Source: AC-32 sp963719275
GTDB taxonomy: Bacteria; Actinomycetota; Thermoleophilia; Gaiellales; Gaiellaceae
Reading direction: 5' to 3'
Assembly: GCA_963719275.1 (NCBI GenBank)
Contig: CAVRBT010000008.1
Coordinates: 62,001 to 126,000, forward strand
DNA length: 64,000 nucleotides
In this document: one piece after another, positions 51,348 to 59,795 of the stretch
How the letters are laid out: each line of letters starts with the position of its first letter
Numbering within the stretch: position 1 is the stretch's first letter
Program-made: the position numbers and the translations under genes
The notes under the pieces: generated by a model
What the model saw: the letters and a program-made list of their open reading frames with translations, nothing else
Told to the model about the DNA's origin: nothing
Database searches by the model: none

Positions 51348-51734
51348 CTAGCCGAGCAGCGTCAGGTTCCAGCGCGGCTCGTCGGGCGGCTGGAAGTCGA
51401 CCAGCAGGATGCGCTGCCAGCGTCCGAGGCAGAGCTCGCCGTCGGCGAACGGGATCTGCTCCCCGCGCGGCCCGAGCAGCATGCAGAGCAACCGCTCGCG
51501 GTCGGGCTCCTCCTGGGGCACGAGCCGCGTGAGCAGGTCCTCGAGGTCGCAGAAGAAGCCCGACTCCCGCTCCTGCACGCGCACGACCGCGACGTCGTCC
51601 AGCGGCGAGACGTATGCGATCCCGCTCTCGTGGCCCGAGGCGGCGAGCTCGCGCCGCACCTCGTTCGTGATGTCGAGCACCGTCAGCGACGGCAGCGCCG
51701 ACGCGATCGAATAGGGAACCTCGACACTCGTCAT
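51348..51734 (-). CDS. YjbQ family protein (UPF0047)
   Basis: 128 residues matching the YjbQ fold. The conserved ESGIAYVSPLDDVAVVRVQE and GRWQRILLVDFQPPDEPRWN near the C-terminus match the family. Members are annotated as secondary thiamine-phosphate synthases; the cellular role is uncertain. ATG 51734 start. Separated from ispH by 79 bp without recognisable features. Confidence 0.88.
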   Translation of the reverse strand: MTSVEVPYSIASALPSLTVLDITNEVRRELAASGHESGIAYVSPLDDVAVVRVQERESGFFCDLEDLLTRLVPQEEPDRERLLCMLLGPRGEQIPFADGELCLGRWQRILLVDFQPPDEPRWNLTLLG

Positions 51735-51813
51735 GCGTGATTCCTGTATTGACTGCGCGCCACCAGCACGCTCGCCGTGCGAGATCGCGTCCCCAAACTG
51801 AACGCGTAGCGTG

Positions 51814-52752
51814 TCATAGAGCCGTGCTCGTCACCTCGCGCGGGAGGCGGAAGTTGACGTTCTCCCGTGCCACCTCGATCTCGCCGAGCTCGTCGTAGCC
51901 GAACGACGCGAGGCCGCGGAGCACGAGCGCGACGAGCTCCTCGGGCGTCGAGGCCCCGGCCGTGACGCCGACCGTCTCGTGCCCCTCGAGCAGCTCCGGG
52001 TCGAGCCCGCTCTCGCCGTCGATCAGCAGGGCTGTCGCACCCTCGCGCTCGGCCACCTCGACCAGCCGCCGCGCGTTGGAGCTCGTGTCGGAGCCGATCA
52101 CGAGCATCAGCGTCGCGCCGTTGCGGGCGAGCTGCTTGACCGCGTCCTGGCGGTTCTGGGTCGCGTAGCAGATGTCGTCGGCGGCGGGCCGCTTCAGGTC
52201 GCCGAAGCGCTCGCCGAGCGCGTCGACCGTCTCGGCGACGTCGTCCAGCGAGAGCGTGGTCTGCGTGACCACCGCGACGGGCTTGCCGCCGCTGTCGAGC
52301 TTCGCCGCGTCCTCCGGGGACTCGATCACCACCGTCGAGGATGGCCGCTCGCCGCGTGTGCCGATCACCTCGACGTGGTCGGCGTGGCCGACGAGCGCGA
52401 CGAGGTGGCCGCTGTCGGCGTAGCGACGCGCCTCCGCGTGCACCTTCGAGACGAGCGGGCAGACTGCGTCCACGACGCGCAACCCGCGCGCCTCGCAGTT
52501 CGCGCGGACCGACGGCGCCACGCCGTGGGCCGAGAGCACGCAGATCGCGCCGGCGGGGATGTCGTCCTCGTGGTCGACGAACACCGCGCCGAGGCCTTCG
52601 AGCCGCTTCACGACGTGGTCGTTATGGACGATCTGGTGGCGGACGTAAACCGGCGGCCCGTGCTGCTCGAGCAGGATTTCGACGATCTCGATCGCGCGGT
52701 CGACGCCCGCGCAGAACGAACGCGGCGCAGCGAGGAGCACGCGCTTGCTCAC
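51814..52752 (-). CDS. ispH: 4-hydroxy-3-methylbut-2-enyl diphosphate reductase
   Basis: 312 residues; last step of the MEP pathway, making IPP and DMAPP with a [4Fe-4S] cluster. Cluster cysteines lie in PRSFCAGVDRA, VVDAVCPLVSKVH and DDICYATQNRQ; VRHQIVHNDHVV is the substrate region. GTG 52752 has GGAGGCG seven bases upstream; ATG 52767 overlaps that site and is less likely. It is the last gene of the hopanoid operon, supplying precursors. Its codons 4-17 are duplicated upstream at 52821-52862 around a hairpin repeat. Confidence 0.95.
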   Translation of the reverse strand: MSKRVLLAAPRSFCAGVDRAIEIVEILLEQHGPPVYVRHQIVHNDHVVKRLEGLGAVFVDHEDDIPAGAICVLSAHGVAPSVRANCEARGLRVVDAVCPLVSKVHAEARRYADSGHLVALVGHADHVEVIGTRGERPSSTVVIESPEDAAKLDSGGKPVAVVTQTTLSLDDVAETVDALGERFGDLKRPAADDICYATQNRQDAVKQLARNGATLMLVIGSDTSSNARRLVEVAEREGATALLIDGESGLDPELLEGHETVGVTAGASTPEELVALVLRGLASFGYDELGEIEVARENVNFRLPREVTSTAL

Positions 52753-52774
52753 GACTTGCGCCTCCATGCGCGGG

Positions 52775-52862
52775 CGGGGGAAGGGGCGGTTTCCCCAGCG
52801 GGAGCGAGCCGTAGGCGAGCGACGCCCGCGCAGAAGGAGCGCGGCGCGGCAAGCAGGACGCG
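52775..52862 (-). repeat. Hairpin repeat plus duplicated ispH 5' fragment
   Basis: From right to left: 52862-52821 encodes RVLLAAPRSFCAGV, identical in protein to ispH codons 4-17 but with six third-position changes. It is followed by TCGCCTACGGCTCGCTCCC and a GGGGAA/TTCCCC hairpin (52775-52796), then the real ispH start. The same layout occurs at the hpnD 5' end (58321-58541). Confidence 0.8.
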
Positions 52863-52864
52863 GC

Positions 52865-53452
52865 CTATCGCGACCACCCCCGTGCCGCCTCGCGCAGGCG
52901 TCCGAGCGCCCGCTGCGCGTCGGCCGCCGAGCGCGCGAACCCACGTGGCGAGCTCGCGAACGCGCGCGCCAGCGCCGGCCAGTCGTAGCCGCCGTCGTCC
53001 TTGACTCCGGTCGACAGCCCGTCGAGCGGGCGCGACGGTGTGTCGCTGACCGCGCGGAGCACGCCGTGCAGACGGCCGGTGCGGGCGAGCGGCCCGCTCT
53101 CGAGGTCGGCCGTGTCGGCGCCGGTACGCTCGTGTAGGCGGCGGCGCTCGTCGGGGTCGTCCACGACGGCGTCGGCCGCGAGCATCGTCACCTGCTCGGC
53201 GCCCGGAACGCCGAGCGGCCCCGAATCCCAGAGCACCGTGCCCTCGACGTCGACGATCCTCGTCGCGTCGACCACGGTGCCGGGTGTGAGGCCGTCCCGC
53301 AAGGCTCCTGCCAGACCGAATGAGACCACCGCTCCCTCGGGAACGCCGTTCTGCGCGCCGAGCCCGACGAGGGCGGCGCGTGCGCCGGAGCGGCGGGCGG
53401 CCCGCAGCTCCGCGGCGGTCGCGCAGGCGAAGGTCACCCGGTCAGCGTCCAT
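52865..53452 (-). CDS. hpnG: HpnG-like nucleosidase (adenosylhopane to ribosylhopane)
   Basis: 195 residues of the purine nucleoside phosphorylase/MTA-SAH nucleosidase fold: GAVVSFGLAGALRDGLTPGT and TGADTADLESGPLARTGRL match it. Together with HpnH it is known in hopanoid producers to remove adenine from adenosylhopane. Shorter than bacterial MTA nucleosidases (about 230), as is usual for HpnG. Overlaps hpnH by 19 bp. Stops at TAG 52865-52867, directly before the duplicated ispH fragment. Confidence 0.88.
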   Translation of the reverse strand: MDADRVTFACATAAELRAARRSGARAALVGLGAQNGVPEGAVVSFGLAGALRDGLTPGTVVDATRIVDVEGTVLWDSGPLGVPGAEQVTMLAADAVVDDPDERRRLHERTGADTADLESGPLARTGRLHGVLRAVSDTPSRPLDGLSTGVKDDGGYDWPALARAFASSPRGFARSAADAQRALGRLREAARGWSR

Positions 53453-54438
53453 GCCGCGCTGCGAACGGTTTCCCTGACGCTGCCGGTCGCCTCGAAGGCG
53501 GCCGAGGGCTCGAAGCCGGAGTGGATCGCGCAGTGCTCGCACCGGGCGTCGTTGCCCGGCCCGTACTCCTCCCACTCGATCCCGTCGAGCAGCGCCTCGT
53601 AGGTCGGGAAGATCCCGTCCGTGAGCAGGTAGCAGGGCCCTTTCCAGCCGTACGGGTTGCGCGTGATCGAGCCCCACGGCGCGCACGGCAGCTTGCGCTC
53701 GCCGGTGAGGAAGTCCTGGTAGATCGGGCTCGCGAGCCAGCGATACCCGTGCTCGCGCGCAGACGAGCGGATGATCCGGAACTTCTCCTCGTGCTCCGCG
53801 CGCGTCATCGTCAGGTTCGGGTCGATCTGCGAGTACTGGTACCCCGGCGCGACGAGCATCCCGTCGATGCCGACCTCGTCGGTGAGGTAGCCCATCATCT
53901 CGACGACCTCGCTCGGGTCCGTCTCCTTGAAGATCGTCGTGTTGGTGGTCACGCGGAAGCCGGCCGCGCGCGCCTTGCGGATCGCGTCGACTGCGATGTC
54001 CCAGAGCCCCGGGTAGTCGCAGATGTAGTCGTGGATCTCGCGCATCCCGTCGAGGTGCACCACGAAGGTGAGCCGCTTCGACGGCGTGAAGACGTCGAGG
54101 AACTGTTCCAGCCGGAGCGCGTTCGTGCAGAGCTCGATGTTCTTGTTCAGCTCGAGGAAGCCCTCGACGACTTCCTCGATCCCCTTGTAGACGAGCGGCT
54201 CGCCGCCGCAGATCGACACCACCGGCGCCGGGCACTGCACGCCTGCGTCGATGCATTCCTCGACCGAGAGCCGCGCCTTGTTCGACTCGTACTCGCGGAT
54301 CTTCCCGCAGCCGATGCAGGCGATGTTGCAGGCCAGGGTCGGCTCCAGCATCAACACGAGCGGGTAGCGCTCACCCTTGCGCTGCTGCTGGGCGACGTAG
54401 CGCGCGATCTGGACGGTCGATCCGAGCGGGAACTTCAT
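53434..54438 (-). CDS. hpnH: HpnH radical SAM enzyme (adenosylhopane synthase)
   Basis: 334 residues. The radical SAM cluster motif is EPTLACNIACIGCGKIREY (CxxxCxxC). A C-terminal cysteine-rich segment (NDARCEHCAIHSGFEPSAAF) is characteristic of HpnH. It joins the 5'-deoxyadenosyl group to diploptene, beginning C35 hopanoid side-chain synthesis. ATG 54438 overlaps the shc stop in ATGA. Confidence 0.95.
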   Translation of the reverse strand: MKFPLGSTVQIARYVAQQQRKGERYPLVLMLEPTLACNIACIGCGKIREYESNKARLSVEECIDAGVQCPAPVVSICGGEPLVYKGIEEVVEGFLELNKNIELCTNALRLEQFLDVFTPSKRLTFVVHLDGMREIHDYICDYPGLWDIAVDAIRKARAAGFRVTTNTTIFKETDPSEVVEMMGYLTDEVGIDGMLVAPGYQYSQIDPNLTMTRAEHEEKFRIIRSSAREHGYRWLASPIYQDFLTGERKLPCAPWGSITRNPYGWKGPCYLLTDGIFPTYEALLDGIEWEEYGPGNDARCEHCAIHSGFEPSAAFEATGSVRETVRSAAWTLTG

Positions 54439-56216
54439 CGCGACAGCCTTTCTCGTAGACGGCCTAGTGCGAGCAACGGGAAATGCAGACGGTACAGGTG
54501 GTAGCGAATCATGAAGTCAAGCGGAAAGCCGGTGCCGGTGAACTGCGTTTCCTCCCAGTCGCCGTTTACTCCCTGAACGGAACAGAGCCAATCGGCGGCG
54601 CGCCGGGCAGCCGGGCGGTCCGCCTCGTCGGCAGCGACGTAGGCTAGTAGCGCCCAGGCCGTTTGGGAAGGGCTGCTCGGGCCCCTGCCGCGCCAGGCGG
54701 GATCGGCGTAGGAACGGATGTCCTCGCCGAAGCCGCCGTCCTCGTTCTGGATCGAATCGAGCCATGCGACCGCGCGCCTGAAGGCGAGGTGGCCGGACGG
54801 CAGGCCGCAGGCTTCGAGCGCCGGCAGCGCGGCCCCGGTGCCGTAGACGTGATTCACTCCCCAGCGCCCGAACCAGGAGCCGTCGGCCTCCTGCTCGGCC
54901 AGCAGCCAGTCGAGCCCGCGGCGCACCTCGCCCTCGTACCCCGCCTCCGGCGCGAGCGCCTCGAGGGCGTGGGCGGTGACATCGGAGCTCGGCTCGTCGG
55001 TGACCTTGCCGAAGTCGCAGAAGGGCAGCTTGTAGAGCCAGAAGGCCTCGTTGTCGACGTCGAACGCGCCCCAACCGCCGCTCCGCGACTGCATCCCCGC
55101 GGCCCAGCGCAGGCCGCGGTCGACCGCGTCCGGGCCGCGGCGGCAACGGCGCAGCGCGAGCGCGACCACCACGGTGTCGTCGACGTCCGGGTAGAGGTCG
55201 TTCTCGAACTCGAAGGCCCAGCCGCCGGGCGGAAGGTCGGGCTTGCGGATCGTCCAGTCGCCCGGGACCGTGACCTCCTCGTTCAGGAGCCATTCGGCCG
55301 CGCGCACGAGCGCCTGGTGCTCGGGCCTCAGGCCGGAGTCGCGCAGCGCGAGGACGGCGAGGCCGGTGTCCCAGACCGGCGACTGGCACGCCTCGGGCCG
55401 GAGCCGGTCGCCCTCCTCGACCATGAAGCCCTGCCAGCCCTCGATCGCGCGCGAGAGCGTCTCGTCCTCGGGCCCGTGGCCGAGTGCGGCCAGCATCAGG
55501 ATCGACCAGACCCACGGCGGCTGGATCCCGCCCCACGAGCCGTCGGCTTCCTGGTGCGCCCGCACCCACGCCTCCGCCGCCGACAAGGCACGGCGCCGGA
55601 GGCTGGTAGGAGGCGCCGGCCTTCTCGTTTGGCCGGGTCGCGACCCGAGTTCTCTCAGATCGATGTCTGCGTGGCGGACGGGCTGCAGCGCGCGGCAGGC
55701 GGCGAGCGGGACGAACGTGCCGCGCGCCCAGCAGGAGAAGTTGTAGATCGAGAACGGGGCCGAGGGAGGCAGCAGCACGAGCTCCACCGGGATCGGCGTC
55801 ACCCGCTGCCACGGCCACTGGCCCAGGAGCGCGAGAAAGCACTTGGTGAAGATCCGCGTCCTCGGGATGCCGCCGCGCGCCTGGATGAAGTCGCGCGCAT
55901 TCGCGCCCGGGTCGCCGCCGGCGAGCTTCAGCGCGGCGTAGGCCTCGACGGTCGTGTCCAGGTCGCCGGGGCCGTCGTGCCAGATCGCCCAGGTGCCGTC
56001 GTCGCGCTGCCGCGCGAGCAGCTCGTTCGCGATCCGGCGGTCGAGATCGGGCGTGCGAAGCCCGAGGACGTGGTGCCAGAACAGGTGTTGCGCGGTCATC
56101 GTCACGTTCGACTCGAGCTCGCCGACCCAGTAGCCGTCGGGGTGCTGGAGCTCTAGCAGGCGCCGGGCCGCGGCGTCGATGGCCGCGTCGAGGCGCGTTT
56201 CGGTGGCGACCGTCAC
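54435..56216 (-). CDS. shc: Squalene-hopene cyclase
   Basis: 593 residues, slightly shorter than typical (about 630). The catalytic acid motif is in NDLYPDVDDTVVVALALRRC (DxDDT). QW repeats are visible (QEADGSWGGIQPPW, QSRSGGWGAFD, QEADGSWFGRWG, QNEDGGFGED). It cyclises squalene to hopene/hopanol at the membrane. GTG 56216 overlaps the hpnE stop in GTGA. Confidence 0.96.
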   Translation of the reverse strand: MTVATETRLDAAIDAAARRLLELQHPDGYWVGELESNVTMTAQHLFWHHVLGLRTPDLDRRIANELLARQRDDGTWAIWHDGPGDLDTTVEAYAALKLAGGDPGANARDFIQARGGIPRTRIFTKCFLALLGQWPWQRVTPIPVELVLLPPSAPFSIYNFSCWARGTFVPLAACRALQPVRHADIDLRELGSRPGQTRRPAPPTSLRRRALSAAEAWVRAHQEADGSWGGIQPPWVWSILMLAALGHGPEDETLSRAIEGWQGFMVEEGDRLRPEACQSPVWDTGLAVLALRDSGLRPEHQALVRAAEWLLNEEVTVPGDWTIRKPDLPPGGWAFEFENDLYPDVDDTVVVALALRRCRRGPDAVDRGLRWAAGMQSRSGGWGAFDVDNEAFWLYKLPFCDFGKVTDEPSSDVTAHALEALAPEAGYEGEVRRGLDWLLAEQEADGSWFGRWGVNHVYGTGAALPALEACGLPSGHLAFRRAVAWLDSIQNEDGGFGEDIRSYADPAWRGRGPSSPSQTAWALLAYVAADEADRPAARRAADWLCSVQGVNGDWEETQFTGTGFPLDFMIRYHLYRLHFPLLALGRLRERLSR

Positions 56217-57439
56217 GCGGCGACTTCCTGCCGTGCGGTGGTGAGGGCGCGGGCTGCGGCCAGGCCGCTGCGGACCGCGCCTTCCATCGTCGCTGGCCAG
56301 CCCGTTCGGGTCCACGCGCCCGCGCGCGTGACCCTCGGCCTCGCCGTCCCGGGGCCGGGCCGCTCTCGCTCGCTCCCGGGCCGCACCGCGATCGTCGCCG
56401 CCGGCTCGCGGCTGACCCGGGTCCAGAGCAGTTCCGCCTCGCCGAGCCTCGCGATTAGCTCGCCGGCGATCCGCTCGACCAGCTCGCGGCCTCGCAGCTC
56501 CATCAGCTCGGGCGCGCCGGAGGAGACGACGGTCAGGTACTGGCCGCGCTCCGGCGGGTGGCCCGTGAGCGCGCCGCGGTCGAACACCCAGTGCGCGTCG
56601 CTGCCGAGCAGCGCCGCGAGCGGGTGGCGCAGAAGGACGCGGTCGAACCAGAGGTGGACGCTGACGATCGGCGAGTCCTCGAGGGCGGGCTCCGGCTCGC
56701 CCAGTAGCCGTGCGCTCTCGTGCGGCGGCACCGCGACCACGACCGTGTCCGCGTCGAGGTCGTCGAGGCTCTCCACGCGCGCGCCCGTGTGCACCTGGGC
56801 GCCTGCCGCCTCCAGCGCCCGCCCGGCCGCGTCGCCGTGCATCTCGCCGAGCGGCTTCGCCGGGAGCAGCAGGTCGGAGTCGCTCCGCTCGCCGAGCAGC
56901 GCGGTGCGGACGGTGAAGTCGCCGGCCTCCGCGCTCGCCTCCGCGGAGCGCAGGTTCAGCGCCGGGCGGATGAAGACGTCCCAGAAGCGGTCGATCGCCT
57001 GCTGCGACTGGCCACGCGCCCGCAGCGCGTCGGCGAAGGTCGTCCCGCGCGAGTCGCCCCAGCGGGCGAGCGCGCGCAGGATCCGCACGCGGTCGCCGAG
57101 GGAGACGTGGCGGTAGCGCAGCAGCGCGAGCGGCGACGGCGTGATCGACGCGCTCTGCCCCCGCTCGTCGATCACCGGCAGCTCGAGCCGCACCCGGCGC
57201 ACCGAGCCGCCCTCGCCGATCCGCTCGAGGAAGCGGTGGTACTCCGTGAAGCAGCCGAGCGCGATGTGCTGGCCGTTGTCGGGCGGCGGCTCCGGGTCGC
57301 CCTCGCGCCGCGGCAGTGTCTGCACGGCGCCGCCGAGCGTCGGCCGCGCCTCGTGCAGCGAGACGTCGTGGCCCGCGTCCACGAGCTCGAGCGCCGCGCT
57401 CAACCCCGCGAGCCCGCCTCCCACAACCGCCACCCTCAT
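56213..57439 (-). CDS. hpnE: HpnE FAD-dependent squalene-forming amine oxidase-like enzyme
   Basis: 408 residues. MRVAVVGGGLAGLSAALELV binds FAD, followed by EARPTLGGAVQTLPRR. The C-terminal TRAGAWTRTGWPATMEGAVR, with SGLAAARAL, is the second FAD-contact region. It reduces hydroxysqualene to squalene, acting after HpnC and HpnD. ATG 57439 overlaps the hpnD stop in ATGA; GTG 57448 is an alternative start. Confidence 0.93.
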   Translation of the reverse strand: MRVAVVGGGLAGLSAALELVDAGHDVSLHEARPTLGGAVQTLPRREGDPEPPPDNGQHIALGCFTEYHRFLERIGEGGSVRRVRLELPVIDERGQSASITPSPLALLRYRHVSLGDRVRILRALARWGDSRGTTFADALRARGQSQQAIDRFWDVFIRPALNLRSAEASAEAGDFTVRTALLGERSDSDLLLPAKPLGEMHGDAAGRALEAAGAQVHTGARVESLDDLDADTVVVAVPPHESARLLGEPEPALEDSPIVSVHLWFDRVLLRHPLAALLGSDAHWVFDRGALTGHPPERGQYLTVVSSGAPELMELRGRELVERIAGELIARLGEAELLWTRVSREPAATIAVRPGSERERPGPGTARPRVTRAGAWTRTGWPATMEGAVRSGLAAARALTTARQEVAA

Positions 57440-58320
57440 CGTGGCCACCTACGGTCTACCGAGCGAAGCGAAGGTACAAGCCGGCCCCGCGGAAAGTGTG
57501 AAGCACCTTTCGCGGCTCCCCCCACGATCCGCAGCTTCGTCAGTGGCGAGAGCCGCAGCGAGCCCTCGAAGACGTCGAAGCCGTGGGCTTCGATCCGGTC
57601 GAGGGTCGCCCCGTAGAGCCCGGCGAACGTCGAAACGCACGCGGCGCTGCGGGAGTCCAGCGTGCCGAGCAGCTCGAGACCCTCGTCCAGGTAGGCGCGC
57701 GCGCGAGACGCGTGGAGCCCCATCAGCGCCCGCCACTCAGGCCCCGCGCGGCCTCCCGCGATGTCGTCCTCGGTGACGCCGTACGCCGCGAGCTCGTCCT
57801 GCGGCAGGTAGACGCGGCCGAGCTCCCAGTCCTCGCGCACGTCGCGAATGATGTTGATCAGCTGCAGCGCCACGCCGAGTGTCTCGGCCCGCTCGACGTC
57901 GTCGGAGCCGTAGACCGCCACGCAGGCCACGCCGACCGCGCCCGCGACGCGGCGGCAGTAGCCGTGCAGCTCGGCGAAGCTCGCATAGCGGTTCTGCTCG
58001 GTGTCCTGCAGGCCGCCCTCCACGAGGTCGTGCAGCGGCTCGTCCGGGATGCCGAAGCGTGAGCGCGCGTCGGCGAGCGCGACGAACATGGCGTCGGCGG
58101 GCGGCGCGTCGAGCGCAGTGCGGAGCTCGTGCAGCCGCTCGCGCTTCTCCTCGACGGGCAGCCCGCCGTCGGCGACGTCGTCCACGCGCCGCGCGAAGGC
58201 GTAGACGGCGGAGAGCGCCTGCCGCTTCTCGCGCGGGAGCACACGGATCCCGTAGGCGAAGTTCCGCGCCTCGCGACGGGTGAGGCGCTCAACCTCGGCG
58301 TAGGCCTGCTCGACGGTCAG
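57436..58320 (-). CDS. hpnD: HpnD presqualene diphosphate synthase, 5' end displaced by a repeat
   Basis: About 294 residues if translated from CTG 58320. ALSAVYAFARRVDDVADGGL and ALQLINIIRDVREDWELGRV are the two Asp-rich motifs of squalene/phytoene synthases. No ATG, GTG or TTG is available that keeps the conserved N-terminus; the first GTG (58242) would remove 26 residues. The original start (GTG 58541, coupled to hpnC) lies beyond a ~220-bp insertion and reads out of frame into TGA 58319-58317, which overlaps the CTG. Restart at CTG is possible. The last ~28 residues are encoded by a hairpin repeat (57470-57516). Confidence 0.88.
   Translation of the reverse strand: MTVEQAYAEVERLTRREARNFAYGIRVLPREKRQALSAVYAFARRVDDVADGGLPVEEKRERLHELRTALDAPPADAMFVALADARSRFGIPDEPLHDLVEGGLQDTEQNRYASFAELHGYCRRVAGAVGVACVAVYGSDDVERAETLGVALQLINIIRDVREDWELGRVYLPQDELAAYGVTEDDIAGGRAGPEWRALMGLHASRARAYLDEGLELLGTLDSRSAACVSTFAGLYGATLDRIEAHGFDVFEGSLRLSPLTKLRIVGGAAKGASHFPRGRLVPSLRSVDRRWPR
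57470..57516. repeat. Hairpin forming the hpnD 3' end
   Basis: CCGCGGAAAG and CTTTCGCGG face each other around GTGTGAAGCAC within the last codons of hpnD. The encoded tail (KGASHFPRGRLVPSLRSVDR) does not look like the family C-terminus, so the repeat appears to have replaced the original end of the gene. Confidence 0.5.
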
Positions 58321-58541
58321 CGCGCCTCACCCGCCGTGTGGAAGGGGAAGGGGGAAACCGGGAGGTTTCCCCGCAATTCATCTGGGAGTGACGCGGCCAC
58401 CTGCGGGCCGCGGCGCTCACAGCGTGCACGGAGAAGAAGGGGGCTCGTGGGGGAAACCTGGTTTCCCCGACGCGACTGAGCCGTAGGCGAAGGAGGGCGG
58501 GTGAGGCGCTCAACCTCGGCGTAGGCGTCCGCAACGGTCAC
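58321..58541 (-). repeat. Insertion in hpnD with flanking 5'-end duplication
   Basis: The segment starts (58541, leftwards) with GTGACCGTTGCGGACGCC, the native hpnD start, then GCCTACGCCGAGGTTGAGCG with nine further bases also present in the real gene at 58277-58305. Between the copies are TTCGCCTACGGCTCAGTCGC, the perfect palindrome GGGGAAACCTGGTTTCCCC (58450-58468), about 75 bp of unrelated sequence and a second GGGGGAAACC/GGTTTCCCC hairpin (58350-58372). No transposase. Same family as 52775-52862 and 28628-28650. Confidence 0.8.
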
Positions 58542-59344
58542 CGCAGCGCCGCCAGGGCCAGCCGCGCGCGCGAGGGCCGCGGACGGCCGTTGAAGATGTC
58601 CCAGTCGGCGCGCTCCAGCGCCTCGAGCGCCGCCAGGCCGCCGCGGGCGAACAGCGCAACCGCGCGACCGACCCGCCCGCCGCCGAGCAGCCGCCCGAGC
58701 GGCTCGCCCGCCGCCAGCAGCTCGCGCGCCCGCTCCGCCTCGAACTCCAGCAGCGCGCGCAGCTCTGGGCTCGGCCGGTCGAGCGCCACGACCCCGAACC
58801 GCAGCCGGTCCTCGGCCGGCAGGTAGGCGCGCCCGAGCGCGAGGTCGCGCGGCACGTCCTGGAGGAAGTTCACCAGCTGCAGGCCGGTGCAGACGTCGTC
58901 CGAGAGCGCCACCGCCTCCGCATCGCCGTCCCGCCCGAGCACGCCGAGCACGAGCCGCCCGACCGGGTCGGCCGAGTGCACGCAGTAGTGCTTCAGATCA
59001 CCCCAGGTCTCGTACTCCGCAATGCGCTGGTCCATGCGGTTCGCCTCGATCAGCCGCAGGAACGGTTCGCGCGGGAGCGAGCAGGCGCGGATCGTCGGCT
59101 GCAGCTCGCGCATCACCTCCCACGTCGGCTCGCCCTCGTAGCAGGCCTCGACCTGGGCCTCCAGCTCGTGGAGCGCGGCAAGCCGATCAGCCTCGTACTC
59201 GTCACCGAGGATGTCGACGAGGCGGGCGAACCCGTAGATCGCGCGCAGGTGCGGCCGCACGTGCCGCGGGAAGAGCAGCGAGGCGACGGGGAAGTTCTCG
59301 GTTCGCGCCCGCGCGGCGACCGAGCTCGCGGAGGCCGGGTCCAT
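58538..59344 (-). CDS. hpnC: HpnC squalene synthase-family enzyme
   Basis: 268 residues of the squalene/phytoene synthase fold: AIYGFARLVDILGDEYEADR and LQLVNFLQDVPRDLALGRAY are the Asp-rich motifs. In the three-enzyme route HpnD makes presqualene diphosphate and HpnC converts it to hydroxysqualene. ATG 59344 has TAGCCT at 59351-59356 with a 6-bp gap; this is the probable promoter of the hopanoid operon. The stop overlaps the original hpnD start in GTGA. Confidence 0.93.
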   Translation of the reverse strand: MDPASASSVAARARTENFPVASLLFPRHVRPHLRAIYGFARLVDILGDEYEADRLAALHELEAQVEACYEGEPTWEVMRELQPTIRACSLPREPFLRLIEANRMDQRIAEYETWGDLKHYCVHSADPVGRLVLGVLGRDGDAEAVALSDDVCTGLQLVNFLQDVPRDLALGRAYLPAEDRLRFGVVALDRPSPELRALLEFEAERARELLAAGEPLGRLLGGGRVGRAVALFARGGLAALEALERADWDIFNGRPRPSRARLALAALR

Positions 59345-59380
59345 GCAAAGAGGCTATCTCGGTAGGAGGGCAGAGGCAGG

Positions 59381-59794
59381 CTAGCTGGGCCGCGGAGACG
59401 CAGGTGCAGGCGGGCGGGCCGAGCTGCCCCCCGGCGCGCTCCGCCACACCTGCGTGAGCGAGACGCCGGGCCTGAGCCCTCGCCTCGCCGCCTCGCCCGC
59501 CCCCAGCTCGAGCACCGTCCGCGCACCGCGGCAGGCCGCCATGCGCCACGGGCGCAGGTCGGAGGCCACCTTCACCACGCGATCGGAGCGGTCGAGGAAG
59601 ACGGCGTCGATCGGGAAACGCATGAACGCGGTGTGGATCGACGACGCCGGCCGGAGCAGCATCCCCTCACCCGAGGAGAGGCCGCTCCGGCCAAGGAGGC
59701 CGCGAAGGCGCGTGAACGCGGTTTCGGCGAGGAAGCAGCGCTCGCAGACGACGTCTCCGCCGTCGTTCGCCAGTGCGACCTGAGGCAGTGGCAT
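59381..59794 (-). CDS. DUF192 family protein
   Basis: 137 residues of DUF192: AETAFTRLRGLLGRSGLSSG, IHTAFMRFPIDAVFLDRSD and LELGAGEAARRGLRPGVSL match the family, including the HTxxMxFPID signature. Function unknown; members are often exported or membrane-associated, but no signal peptide is visible here. ATG 59794 is preceded by GGGAGGAGCACTA, which is the arm of hairpin element copy B. Confidence 0.87.
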   Translation of the reverse strand: MPLPQVALANDGGDVVCERCFLAETAFTRLRGLLGRSGLSSGEGMLLRPASSIHTAFMRFPIDAVFLDRSDRVVKVASDLRPWRMAACRGARTVLELGAGEAARRGLRPGVSLTQVWRSAPGGSSARPPAPASPRPS

Positions 59795-59795
59795 T

